Below the pieces are notes generated by a model that was not told the origin of the DNA, did not search any database, and saw only the letters and a program-made list of their open reading frames with translations. A stretch of 60,000 bases of DNA from Membranipora membranacea (Eukaryota; Bryozoa; Gymnolaemata; Cheilostomatida; Membraniporidae), in assembly GCA_914767715.1 (NCBI GenBank), contig OU612066.1, forward strand, positions 16,623,001 through 16,683,000, given 5' to 3'. The position numbers and the translations under genes are program-made. Every line of letters begins with the position of its first letter. The first letter of the stretch is position 1. This document shows, in pieces, positions 24,101 to 37,700 of this stretch.

Positions 24101-25299
24101 TAGCTCTTACCGCTCTTTTGTCAGCGTGAGATTGCCAATATTTCTTCAAACACGCTAAGCTACCAACAAGCGGTTTTAGATCTCTTGGTTGGCAATAATT
24201 AATTGGCTCCTCTGGATTTTTACCACCCACTAAAGTTAAATAATGACAAACAGCTTTACAACTTTCTCACGCAACAGAGCGGTCACCATCAAAAGAAGAC
24301 AAAGGATTAACAATTAAGATTAAAATTAACATGAAAGTATTCTACTACCATAAAATTTGAGCAACAATTAAAAAAACAAATGGCCTCACTGTTTATTTTT
24401 AGTCATAGCTTCAATTAAAGCATCAGGGTCTTAAATACCGTGACGTAGAAAAGTTAACTTTCCCACGCCATTCAAAGTATGAGTTGTGATAAAATCCGTA
24501 ACGAGAGTTTGGGGTGATGGTACTAATCTTGTGCAAGAGACAGTACATTTCCAATGAGATATATACTATCTCTGTTTGTTACTGCGCTGACTTACCAATG
24601 AAGACAGACATTCCTCTGATATTATCATATTTACTCCTAAGACTATCTGCAACAATACAAAACTTATTTTTTGCAAATGATATCCTGATATGGTGTTCTT
24701 AATCAAGTGGTAAAAAATTAGGACAAAGGATGGAAAAGGGGAAAATAAAATAAAAAAGTGTAAAAAAATATATAATGCTATCAACACCTGCCTAGGATCC
24801 TGTTAGGGGGTGGTAGCCAAATTACCACAATGCATTGGTGGGAATTCCAAAGTTAATCGGATTCAACTACCTGTTTGAAAAAAGTGATGCTAACATCAAT
24901 GTATTTTCTGGGGGGCTGTGACATTCAACAGTTGGTTGCCTCAAATTGAAAAAGCAAAAAAACACATCTTCAGATTATCTGCATGAGCCGTATGGTGTTG
25001 GCAATAAAATTCAAAAAAATTTTTTTTCCCTGCAGGTAACAGCACTATTATATATCTTACTTGTTATTGTGTATCCTGATAACTGCCAATTTTTGCAGGA
25101 ATTCATTGCGCATAACACGAAATTCTTCACTACTGAGAATGAGAAGATTGTTAATCTTACCGGTGATTGGAGACTTTGACTTTATAGAGGGAAGTAGAAG
25201 CGTAGTTGTATCCGCAGCTGTGACTGTGCATATCAGCGCAAGTAAAACGATGAGCAGACCGATTATGTCCGAAAAAGAAAGTCTCAGCTCTACCACCAT
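21150..25299 (-). CDS. Secreted or anchored protein with a galactose-binding / laminin-N-like domain
   Basis: Seven exons with matching phases, 314 residues: 25299-25161, 24229-24111, 23726-23666, 22974-22829, 22410-22253, 21718-21545 and 21297-21150 (TGA). The N-terminus is a long signal peptide or signal anchor (IIGLLIVLLALICTVTAA). A Cys-containing segment follows (CQPRDLKP, LACLKKYWQS, WKTCRSG, FSHCLD). Then comes a beta-rich domain with NPSTIWAHPVTDKP, VLKISLDNTYKVFGIEI and PSSIEVSLQRL. This looks like the 'vDg...TyWqs.....v.ltLdLgk.y.v..v.i.f.s.rP' pattern of laminin N-terminal or discoidin-type galactose-binding folds. The C-terminal 50 residues are polar. There is no second membrane segment. 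The start is chosen for the signal peptide and lies only 231 bases after the stop of the upstream giant gene. Confidence 0.72.
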
Positions 25300-25527
25300 T
25301 TTCTAGCCTTGCGATACGGAACCCCAACTGCCAACTGATTTATAAACAATGTTGAAGCCAGCATGTAATGACGATTAGTCATAATTCTTTTGCTTTTCAT
25401 ACGCTGTTGGATTAATTTCACAAGCATGAAATGTGTGTTTAACTGTAGATGAATTCCTACAGCAGCTTGAGGGTTTTGCAGTACACCCCCAATAATTTGA
25501 CATGCAGTCCACAAGAACCACAACTAT

Positions 25528-25533
25528 ATTTAT
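25528..25533 (-). terminator. AATAAA overlapping the giant gene's stop codon
   Basis: The stop codon TAA at 25532-25530 is part of AATAAA on the minus strand. It is the only such signal I noted between this stop and the next gene's start 231 bases away. Whether it is used for polyadenylation is inferred. Confidence 0.25.
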
Positions 25534-25712
25534 TGGGTATCTTTTCTACGGTGATATTGTTCATAAAGCAGATTATGAGTATCATCAGACCTCAATGGTT
25601 GATTGATCGCTAGGATTATCCCTTTTCTACAATAATCCTTCCTTATTTTCATCCTGGAGCACTGTGTCCACTTTTGTAACAAAGGGTTGTCATGCCCTCT
25701 ATTTGGCCGCAT
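25530..25712 (-). CDS. Giant gene: cytoplasmic tail exon
   Basis: A phase 0 exon of 60 codons plus TAA after a weak CAACAG acceptor. It is basic and polar (MRPNRGHDNPLLQK, CSRMKIRKD, NLLYEQYHRRK) and has no recognised domain. It is joined to the membrane exon by phase and position only. Confidence 0.45.
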   Translation of the reverse strand: MRPNRGHDNPLLQKWTQCSRMKIRKDYCRKGIILAINQPLRSDDTHNLLYEQYHRRKDTQ

Positions 25713-28700
25713 CTGTTGACATATATTTCGAATAGGCAATTTCCCTTATATTGTGGCATCCAACTCAAGAAACAAAGAGTTGACCTATATATATTTGCCT
25801 CGCTTAACCTTGTAATAATGGAAGAAAATGTCATAACGATAGAGGATTAATAAAAACAGGTAGCTGCTTAACTACATCATCAAATAGGCGTGGCTGGCTT
25901 TCCTGTTATGACATCCTGTTATGACATCCTGTTATGACAGATTGACAATCCGTGGCGCCCAGATAAAAACGACATGGGATGTAAGTGCCTCATAACCAAC
26001 GTTTCGACATCAACCAAACAATTTTTTGCAGACAGGTCGATCCCAAATCATAGAAATGGGAAATGGACAGTGAAATTGCAGATTTAATGTTTTTGCTGCA
26101 TGATTTAAAAATGAGTCAGATCTTGTTGTAAAAAAATCCATCAATTTCCATGTCAATGGGATCGCTCATCACAAAAGAATGGCTTTAATGTAGAAATAAC
26201 ATCAGTGGCTATTTCAATCTGAATAAGCACTGGTTTTTTAGCCAAATTATCGCCATAACATTGCCCAAAATCCTCACTCTTTTGGTCTTCCAATTTGACA
26301 AAATCGTTTCCGAGTAATCACACATCAATGAGTGAGCAATTTGGGGACGTGACCTCCGGCAGGTGCCTCTCACCAAGCTAGGAGCGATCAGGTAGTGATT
26401 TTGGCAGTTTTAAATTGAAAGATCCCCCAGTAGGTATGGCAACACCTTATAGCCATTGTTAGGAGAGTTACAAAAAGCCTTTTTATCAAGTATGGGATAG
26501 GGAAGGGGGTGGAACAGAGGGATAGGCAATTGCTTGTTTTTAGTAGATGTGTATTTGAGACATGTAGTGTACAAATTCATTGCTCATTTGATGAAGCGAC
26601 ACTGAAAAATAAATATCATGTAACAACGGAGCGCACAAAACACCAGGACTAGAAAAAAAATGTTGGATATAGGAAATTTGCTGTTTAGGCAGAGTATGCT
26701 TTATGCCTTGAGTAGCATGGCAGTGGTAATGGTAAAAGGGCAAATCGTAATTGAAGAAGACAATTACATTTAGGTGCATATTGTCCATAATAGTTGATCT
26801 GTAAGGATACATTAAGTATGCGTGAGACAGAATAAAAAAACCATTGACCCTGGCGTGATTGTGAGATTATTATCCTGTAAGATTTACCATCAGTTTGCAC
26901 ACCATCTTGAGTTACTGCAAAAATAATCAAACCAGAAAACATTGAAGTGCTTTGCTATATGATGACATGCAATAGATTCCTTGTCAGGGATTATCCATAT
27001 TCATTTCTATTTGCGAGCAGTGAGGCAAGAAAAGATTAGTAAAAAACAAAACCAATTGACACTTGTTAACGGTTATAAACTTTCGTTGACTACTATTTAA
27101 TGACCCAGAGTACCTATCATTTATTACCTTTCCATTGTATTTTCTTTGTTTCTGTTGTAACACCATTGTCTTCTTGTGACTCATGCAGTATGACATTTTG
27201 TATTATTTTTTGCACCCAAGGTCAACGAGGTCTTATCAATTTTTGTGGAATACTTATATTACTCTTAGTAATTTCGTAACCTGAATTAAATACTTCTCAC
27301 AAAAAAAACTACATCTTAACCCCTCAAGATCCCTCTCCCTTCTATCCCTGTGATTTTCTGTTGAAGGATGGAATGTATTTTACTGACCTTTATAAGTAAC
27401 ACACAGACTATAGCTATCAGCATACACAACGAATGTCTGGATATGCTGGCTTTACTCAACGCTAGAAATTCGTCTGCATTGTGCTGAAAGATAACTGAAA
27501 AAAAAATATACATGATTATGGTTTGCACTACTGAATAGAAATATCATCTTACAACAACATTTTATAGCAATATGAAAGTAGCTAGTATCTGTCTTGGGTT
27601 TGGGCAAAGCTTACTCTAGGATCATTGTGGGGTTATGAGCTTAGGCTTGGTGGTCATGGTTTGCAGTAAACAGAAATAAATGGCTTTAATAATTGTGAAA
27701 ATAGATTCAATTGGTTAGGAGATTGCGCCGTTGTTTATTGAGTAACAGTATAGCAATTGAGTGTTTTACTCTATTGTAGTAGTATCCATTATTCACATTC
27801 TTTCTCAAGACTTACAACTTTATGATGATCAAGATGTACATTAGAATTGTGCATTTCCATCATCACCAAAACTAGAAAGTTCTATATGACTTCTCAGCGA
27901 GGGTTTCCAAGTTACTGTGCTTGACAGTTTAATGGACTTGCCTTTCATTGGAGTTACCCTTTCCTGCAAGAACCAACTGTCCAAGGCTAAGGATTTCAAA
28001 TGCAACTGATACAACCATTTCTATATGCCACTTACCCTTGTCTGTAATATCTTTAGTAACCGGAGTTGTCCTATATGATTGTAAAACACTAAAGACACTG
28101 TCTTTAGGCGCTTTAGCTTTGGTTTGCGGAGTTGTCTTCGCTGTCCGTGCCAGACAAGGCTTAACATCATCAACAAGTTTTAAGTGAAAAGCATCTTCTT
28201 CTTCGACTCTGAAAATATAAGAAAGAGAAAATAGAAAACCAATTGTAGCACCTTTTTATGCCCTGTTTTTATTCTTAGTGTTCATGAGATACATTTGATT
28301 GCATGAGTCTACAAGCAGTAGTCAGTAGCCAAAAATATCATGTTAGCTAACAATAATATAACAAAATATATCCAAGGTTAAAATCAGCAACAAGTTTTGA
28401 ACTAAAAGTATTTTCCATTTCTGCAAACAAAGCTAATGATAGGACGTTAATACGCTAATTATTATGTACTAATACTATGGGTTCCCTGTCTTTATCATTG
28501 GTGGTCCTCAGACATCTATATGGTGGCTGTATATGTATACAATACAACACATAACCAACACCCAAATCCCAGCTCAGCTAGCCAAATTTTATGTTAGCTA
28601 AAATTAAGTCACCCCATAACAAGCCAAACTAAACTCTAGCTAGAATTAATTCCTTTAAGGGTTTAAATATTTTAGCTTACTTACTTGACACATTTGTAGT

Positions 28701-31700
28701 GGGCGGTTTCACCGTGATATCCATCCTTACAGAATGCCGATATTGTGTCTCCTTCATGTAGAATGCAATGTGGGAAACAAGCTGGGGTGAATCGATAGAG
28801 ATCTACAGTGATGTGCGTAATCTCACTGAAGTAAATTTCACAAGGTGCACCTTCCAAATCGCCATCCCCAGCTTCCTTATTATTGGCACCAGCTATTGAA
28901 AATCGAACAATCATAAGTACCACGAGATACCTCTCAAACAGCAGAAAACCCACCCGATCTCTTAACTCCTGGACACTGACATGTCCATTCAAGTAACTTT
29001 ATTCTTTTTAATGAGGGAAAGACCTAGCATCTCATCTCCCCTTAATTCTAGGAGCTATATGGCAATTCTAGTTTACAATCAGTTTTATTAGATAACGGGA
29101 CTCGACAAACCCCCACTGATATAGTCAAGGTCAGGAGCTGATTTGCAGATAGTTCTAATTCAGTGAAATACTTTTGCAGTTTATTGCCCTCAGAAGAAAA
29201 GCTTGAAAGTAAACTCACAATACGACCATGATTTGTCAGGGGACTCTGGGAAGGATCTTTCATGGTGGTATCAAAATTAAAATCTCAGGGAAGCAAGGTA
29301 AAACCCTTGCTGACTATCATCACTATTAAATCTGTTTTTAGATATCTTTTTGAACAGTACATATTATTTCAATAGATCTCCCAGACTATTGCATTGTGTG
29401 AAAGGGTCTAACCAGCCATTGTGGAGTAGTTTCCATTTGTCTTGCAATACCGTCCATTATGAAATGACTAATATTCCGATTTGTTATGCGTGATTGATCC
29501 TAAACTGGTGTAAGAGATCATCAGAAACTTAAATACTTAAACTGCAGAACTTACTTTCTGATGCCACACACGGTGAGTCTTCAGTAATCTGTTTCCATTC
29601 TGTGTAGTATCCACTTTCGTTGCCAAAGCTAAAAATGCGTATAACTAAATACAGTGTTATGTAATGATAATATAATTTTACTAATTTCGATTACATGTTA
29701 ATTACATAGCAAGCCTTTCTGTGGATTTCCATAAATGATTGTAGAACAGAAATATAAAATTCATTCTGGGGTTTGTAGAAATCACACATAAATAATATAC
29801 TAATTTTGTAATACGGCAACTCAGATGCAAACAGTGTGATGTCAGATATAAGACACTGAAAGGGGCAGGGAGCCGGGCGATGTGGCGGGCGATGTGGCGG
29901 GCGATGTGGCGGGCGATGTGGCGGGCGATGTGGCGGGCGATGTGGCGGGCGATGTGGCGGGCGATGAGGGGCACTATAAGGAGGATGGTCCTGGCTGGTT
30001 GGGTGGAGGTTGAGAGGCAAAATATGATCAAATCAAAGTTCAGTATAATTGGTATGTATTTCCATAAATCAAATAATTTTGAGTTGTGTCACATTAATTA
30101 TATGGGCATCTCCTAACCCATTTGATATATATCTATATATACTCTGAAAATATTTTTTTAATATATAATTTTTATGATCATTATTCTGACTACTGAATCA
30201 TGATTTAATCACTTTGCTCACCTCGTGCATTTGTAAGTTATTGCCTGGCCTGTATAGCCAATGCCACAGATTGCATCCACTTCTCTGTTGACCTTCACAG
30301 GATGATATCTCCATTGTGGCGCTTCACCAGATCTAGCGTATCTCGACTCAGTAGACGTGGACTCATCCTCTGTTTGCAGTTTGTCTGTTGACCGAGCAGT
30401 ATTGGCAGAACTTGATTCGGAAATCGAGACACTGTTTTTAGGTGCAGTGGTGGTGTCTTCAGTAACCAGTTGTGCACCCTTTGATGTTTTCCCTAGATCC
30501 TCATCAATATCATGGTCTTTTTCAGAAGTGGAGATGTCTTCTTCCAATTCCACATCGTTCCATTGAACCAGCTCCAAGACCAGGTGTCTTTTAGTATCAA
30601 TCCAGTTTTTCTCTAGTGAAATGGGTTCGCATCCTTAAAAATAATCTTAAAATTATATTATTCATCTGTTGCATAAAATTCCGATTTAATATGGTTTACC
30701 TTTTAACTTTGCCTGCAAAATATTTTTTGACAATCTCTACTGGGGTTTGGGGTTTAATTTTTCTTCTTTAAATATGAGAAAAAATGATTTTTTTGTTTAG
30801 ACCATCAGTATAGCCTATTTGGCCAGATGAATTAAACCCATTTCTACCCTTACTAACTTATATAATGGTCTATAAGATAAAATGTAGATACCATTCTCCG
30901 ACACAAATTGCCACCTTGCTCATGGTACAGAGTGGATTAAGACTGAAGAGTTGTCATTTCCTGAACCAGAGGAAAATGTTCTATAAATAAGTGACTTGCA
31001 ACTCCCCTCACTTACTTACTCAAATCAGGGCATATAAGATGTGGATACCATTCTCCAATAGTAGATTCGCTGTCATTAGTCATGATGCAAGTTGACTCAA
31101 TTTTAATATTTTCATCACATGAGAGAGTGATTGAATGATTAACTTGTACTTTCCCATCATCAAGTAAAGGCCCATCATAATTGAAAGCTATTTCCGGCTC
31201 TATACAACCTAAAGAAGAAAGATACTTAACAGTATGCAAGAAACAGAATGTTATGCTAGACAAACCGAATGAAAGTCATGTCCATTTCTAGAAGCTATGA
31301 AACCATTAGGACTAAGCAAATCATATCTACCAACTAACAAACCGAACAAATATCTAAATAAAATCAATTTTTATGTATCAAGAGTTATCTTGTCATGGCA
31401 TAAGAGAAGACAACTAACTTGCTCAGCAAACAGCTGACAAAGCCAAGCCAAAACTACTAAAATGACAAAATAGTTGGTAATAAACTAATTTCATCTGTAG
31501 GAATTTGTTGAATAAGATGGAAATATTATTGAATTAGTCAGAGATGCAATAATTCACTCACCAACCATTGGTGGACAGAAAATCTCAGGTTCCCATAAAC
31601 CATGAAGTAAATCTTTTTCATCTTTAGTGCAGGTAGCGTGAAAATTTCGGTCAAAACCACAATCGTATATGATGGAGTCGTTTTCACCTATCCACTTGTG

Positions 31701-34700
31701 ATCATGATAGTCTCCCTCAAAGTGATAAGGTACCTTTGGTGAGATACAGGCTACAATGAGGACAAAAACCTTGTTTTTTCTGTAACTCTATTTGTTATAT
31801 AAACCTTCGAGTTGTGGTACATCAATTTGTGACAAATACAGTCGTTTCATCACAATGATCTGAGATGGTTGAGTAAAGAGTGTTCTGCGCTTTGAAATGT
31901 ATGTAGATGAGATTATGAGAGTACGAATTGACTTGTATAATTGTCGCAGAAAAATTGGCTTTGTTATTGGTGAAATAGAGTTACAGTTACAGTTTGGATT
32001 TGTAAGATTGTTGTGTAACACAAACATCACAGTTATCTATATAGGCTACATATAAATTTTTATTGCAACAACCATCGTCCGAAGATGTTCTCCCTGATGT
32101 GCAAAGAAACCAAAACAAAAAACAATCGAAATAAAATCAAGGGAATAAAACTCAATTCAATGAAAACAGATGTTTTGACAATGCAAATTTAAATGTACAT
32201 AGAGTTGTTAACAATCACCACAAGCAATCATTACTAAACCTGGCGACTATCTACTCACGTAAAACATCAATGGAACACTTGAATATTTTAGTATATGTTA
32301 GTACACCACAATGGTAAGCATAGCCATATAAAATATAAAACATCATATAAATATATATATGGCAATGGTTGGAACAGATGAGGAAGATAGTCTTTTGATA
32401 TCCTCTCATAGCCTCTCAGGAAACTTGCTAATGGAATGATATATCAGGACTTAAACACTATATCGCTGTGACACCTGTGACACACTGTGACATGCTGTGA
32501 CAGCACATACCTGTGACACTTGGACATGATAGAGCAGGTGTCCATCTACCATCGGATGACTCATCACTTACAGCCAGACAGGACGAGTGGAAATATTTAC
32601 CATCAGGACATGAGACGGTTATATAATGGTCACCAGGAATTCTCCCGTTATGAAGTATGGGACCATGATATGTGAATGTGAATATGTCAGAATTAGGTAC
32701 TGCACAACCTACAACCATTTATAAGAGATTGTCAGTGTTTTCAATCGATTTTTCTGCTGTGTTCTGATGTGTTTCATCATCTCTTAGTGTGAACATATTC
32801 ATACGAAAGAACATTTGCTTAGCATTATGGCAAGGTTAAAGGGGGTCGGTTGCTGTAGTGTAACAATTAACTTGATTTCTTCCTTCATCATGTTTGACCA
32901 AATTTGTGGCTATTTTGAAATTGATCTATTCTGAAAGTAAACCGTCAGCGGGTCGAGGGGCAACCTCAAATGCAGCCAATTGGGATCAAACTTAAATCTT
33001 AGTCCTTTCACTAGTGCTGCCACTAATTTGCACAAACTGATGTCAAAAACAGGGTACGAAATTCACTAGCTAGGTGATGACGTCATTATCGTCCACTAGT
33101 AAGACAGTAACAACGTCACTATAAATGCTAAAAATGAATTTGATACCTTGATTCTGAAGATCAGTTTGTACATATAATTTGCCCATTAGGTGAAAATGCT
33201 GAGAGAGCGGCCTCATATTATAGGTTTCGAGCTATCCAGAATTCAATAAGCAAATATTTGCCTGTTGGGCAGCAGTCCTATTCCAAAACAAAAGATCAGA
33301 AGGTTAAGGTCATCTTAGGCACTTACTCACTACTCTAAAGCACGCTGAATCTTCAGTCATTTGCTTCCATTCGGAAAAGTATCCATCACTCTCACTCTCA
33401 TTGCTAACAAAATAAAATCTGATGTAAGAAAAAAATGCAGCTTAAACTATTACAATGTTTCTAGCATGGTAAATCTTTCTCATGATTTCAATTAATGGAG
33501 TGTAGCAGCAAGATAATATTCATTCCATGGATTAACGATATCACTCTCCATTAAAACTAGAACCCTGCATCCTGCAATATGAACAAGATAGCAGTCAGGA
33601 GCAGTCTTATTGTTTAGGGTGCTGACTTGTGATCTTTGAAGGGGTTCACTTAGTTTCTTATAATTGCTAATATTAAGTTTGGTATTTTTTCTTGGATGTT
33701 TCAAGTTACTTTTTAACAGCTTTTGTGTGGTAAATTCTCAGAAGACCTTGATTAATAAATCAATACAAAACAATATCCCAGCAGCTCTGATATGAGGCTT
33801 CCTCGAATCCCAACTGAAATAAATACATTTGATTGGTATTGATTGATTTGGTTATTTTATTGATATGTGCACTTACCCCATACATTTGTAAGTAACTGGC
33901 TCGCCAACATGACCCTCACCACAAATAACATCCACTGTGTCGTTAATCAGCACATCATTATATCTCTTTCCACCAGGGCTGTTTGGAGATGGGGAGTTAT
34001 TTTCGGATTGGAGTTCAGTAGTTATTTGACCAGCTCCCTCTGTAACACTCACCACCTCCAAGTCCAGATGTCTTTTAGTATCAACCCAATCTTTCACCAG
34101 CATATTGGGATCACATCCTACAATAATACGTATTTGTCTGTTGCAATTTGTAATATTCCAGTTTTGATACAAGTGCTCAACAGTCAAATGAATACTAGAC
34201 AATAAAATTGTGCCTATTAGCACATATTATGCTTATAGGTCGAACCAAACCCACTTTACTATAAAATTCAGCACTAGTATTATTAGCTCTAGGAAGAATA
34301 ATCCTGGGGCTTCTATAGATAGACTTTTTCAATAATCATTATTTATATCCAGACTCGTTCCGTTGTGCTAGTAAGAAACTTGGTCTCTGCATAACTGCAT
34401 AGGCGCAATGGCTGGATTCTCGTTACATAAGCGCCAGACAATTAGCCCTTGTGCTGATGGTCAAACCAAGGAGGAATAGAACTGTCACTCCTGTCACTCC
34501 TGTCAAATTTTAGGGTACATTTGTCCTGCGGTCTCCCTTACATAACACAATAATCTTCATCAAATCAAGCACAATTTGTTGTGGATGTGTAAGCTAGAAA
34601 GGCTCACGCGGGCTTTTACACAGCTTATATTCACTGCTTTCCCATGGATTGAGCTGAGCATAATTTCTGGGCTGTTCAATCAGGGAGAATGGAAGGGGGA

Positions 34701-37700
34701 GGAGCTCCTTTCTCTCTGATTCAATCTAGGGAATACCTTGGTTCAAGCTGAGCTCAGAGGATCAGTTCGCCCTGAGCTGGCCGAAATACAGCGAGCTTGC
34801 ATGGTTGAGTGGTAATTATCAAAGGCTGTAGATTGAGAGTTTTTAAAGTTTCAGCCGAAGCCCAATCCATGGAAATGGATGCATATTTCATGGGCGAGCT
34901 AAGAGGTGAAAACTTATTTTTGCAAACTGAAATACTCATAGAGCTCTACTCATCCAACTTTATAATGCTAACAATATACCTAAATGATCATTATGGGGAT
35001 AGAATCCAACACAAATATAGGATGCAATCAGAACTAGAACACCTGTCTTTGTCTGGTTTTCCCAACCATCGATTCCCATTCATACAAAATTTCTTCCTCC
35101 ATCAAACAAAGAATTGCTGCTATCGATTGAACTATTGAAGTCCACACTACCTACGGATATGCATCGTTGTGGCCTCTCTAAGATGTGAGGGTGGTATGAT
35201 TTTCCTTTGTTATTGGGCATGGCAGTGCGTTGTGACTCACATTACGATAACTCACCGTATCCAAAGTTAAGCATCACTAGCGATGTGTCTTACCAAACAG
35301 AGGAAATCTCTTATTTATGTGGGTTCCCCCCTTTAGTTTTTGTTTATCGAATTCCTATTTACTTACTTGTACCGACGCAAGTAGGGCGCGGATACCATTC
35401 TCCAATAAGAGATTCACTATCTTTAGTCATGTTAGTGCAAGTGGACTCAAGTTTGAGATCTTGATCACATGGAAGGGTGATTGAGTGGTTTACAGGTATT
35501 CTTCCATCATCCAGTAAAGGACCATCATATCTGAAAATAATGTTGGGTTCCATACATCCTAAAACACATAAAGAAATTAAATGGAATCACAATATTAAGA
35601 GTAGGGCTATTTTTCACCAGGGCCAAGTTAGGAGATACACCAGCTAAAACATTTGTCCAGTTTTCTATGTAATAAGGTCCCAAAGTCCAATCCAATTTAA
35701 GTTGATAAATGTGATGAAGACCAAGTTATCTTGACATTGGATAAGAGCAAACAACTAGGTGACTCCCTACCTGCCGCTGTTATCCAATGATACTGAAATA
35801 TGAGAATGTGGTCAATAACAAATTTTGGAAGGGAATTTTTACCAAATAAGTGGCGCATGCAACAATTCACTTACCAACCATTGGTGGACAGAAAATCTCA
35901 GGTTCCCATAAACCATGAAGTAAATCTTTTTCATCTTTAGTGCAGGTAGCGTGAAAATTACGGTCAAAACCACAATCGTATATGATGGAGTCATTTTCAC
36001 CTATCCACTTGTGATCATGATAGTCTCCCTCAAAGTGATAAGGTACCTTTGGTGAGATACAGGCTACAATGAGGACAAAAACCTTCTTTACATGTAAGTT
36101 CCACACCAATCTCCAATGGTGTTATATAATCAGTCAAATACACATATTTTGAGAGTGAAATTTCTGCTGAGAAGGCTAAATTATGAGGGTTATAGATACA
36201 GAAATATGACGGTTATCTGTTAAAATACATTTATGGATATGGATTGTCTACCTACAGAATATGAATCAGAGACTACGAAACTGCTATGGCAGCTTTCAGC
36301 ATGCAACAGGTTAAGGTACGACAAGGCATGAAAAAGCTAAGGAAAGGATTATAAAAACCCTGACTCTGATGAACAAACTAACGAATAGAAAGAGTAGCTC
36401 CCTTCTGCCCCATATCTTTATTTGCAACTGAAATACGAAAACAACACTGAAATAATATTTCACTGTGACAGCATTTACCTGTGACACTATGACAGCACTT
36501 ACCTGTGACACTGTGACAGCACTTACCTGTGACATTTGGACATGACGGAGCGGGTGTCCATCTACCATCAGATGACTCAGCACTTACAGCCAGACAGAAG
36601 GAAGAGAAATTTTTACCATTAGGACATGAGATAGTGATATAATGATCAGCGCGTACTCTCCCATCATCCAGAACAGTACCGTTATATGTGAATTCAACAT
36701 CAGGTGTCATACAACCTGAAATCAGATCTTCAAATCAGAAGAACATCATATTTAACAGAGCACTCTAGGTATCCCAATTTTTCTTTAATTCAAAGCTTCT
36801 TTTGACTCAAATAAATACAGTGTCTGATATATCTAAACGTCAATTGGGTAATGTGACACAAGTCACAAACACACTATGTGCCCAAATCTTCTAGCACATC
36901 ACCATATAATTCATTCGTTACCAATAAGAATATTATGAGTGCTTCAAAAACGTAGAAATCATTTATCAGCTTGATTAGCCTCTAATCTTTGGTTAATTTA
37001 CGCGAGGACAACTCTGAATTCACTTCATAATAATCTAGTGTAGGCAACACATATCAAAATCCTAGTGATCTATTATTGCACTTCACCAGATAGATGATAG
37101 GTTATACTGTGAGGTAGTCATACATTGAAAGGACGGATTTACAAGAGGATAGCATACCTGTCATGTTTGGGCATATAGTCGGGTCAGGAGACCAGATGCC
37201 ATGATCTGACTCAATGTCCTCTTCGTTGATACAAGTCGATTTCAAGTGGCGGTCATAACTGCATTCAAATGTTATCGAGTGATAATCAGGGACTCTTCCA
37301 TTATCAAGCAGCGGCCCAGTATAGGTAAAATGTGTATCAGGAAATGGGCAACCTGTAGAATTAGAAAAAATGGATTTGCTTTCGTGCTGTGCAGAAATAT
37401 AGGCAGTATTTAATCTCTAAGTACTTTATTATCTCTGATGTTGACATAATTTCTAAATTTTAGTTTACCGATATAATGGATGCTCTTCATTTGCCTTAAA
37501 ACCATTGGTCAGTGAAAATAATGGTGATCTATTTATTATGGACAAGTTTGTCGTAAAGTTTCCTAATCAGTAAATTTCGTTGGATCGATGACATGGACGC
37601 ATGATTGATCATTATTTCTTGCCTGTCATATTGGGGCAGAGGAATGGTGGATACCATGCGCCATCACTGTAAGCATCTGGAGCGTAACACTTAGTCTTAA

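Noticed and set aside
26888-26921. Alternative tail exon for the giant gene
   Set aside because: In the phase required by the membrane exon it begins with a stop codon.
27195-27236. Alternative tail exon for the giant gene (TSLTLGAKNN then a stop)
   Set aside because: No pyrimidine tract before the AG; the 25712-25530 exon is longer and less arbitrary, though the choice is not certain.
29880-30116. Plus-strand (MWRA)n reading frame
   Set aside because: Product of the 12-base minisatellite; multiples of 3 keep every frame open.
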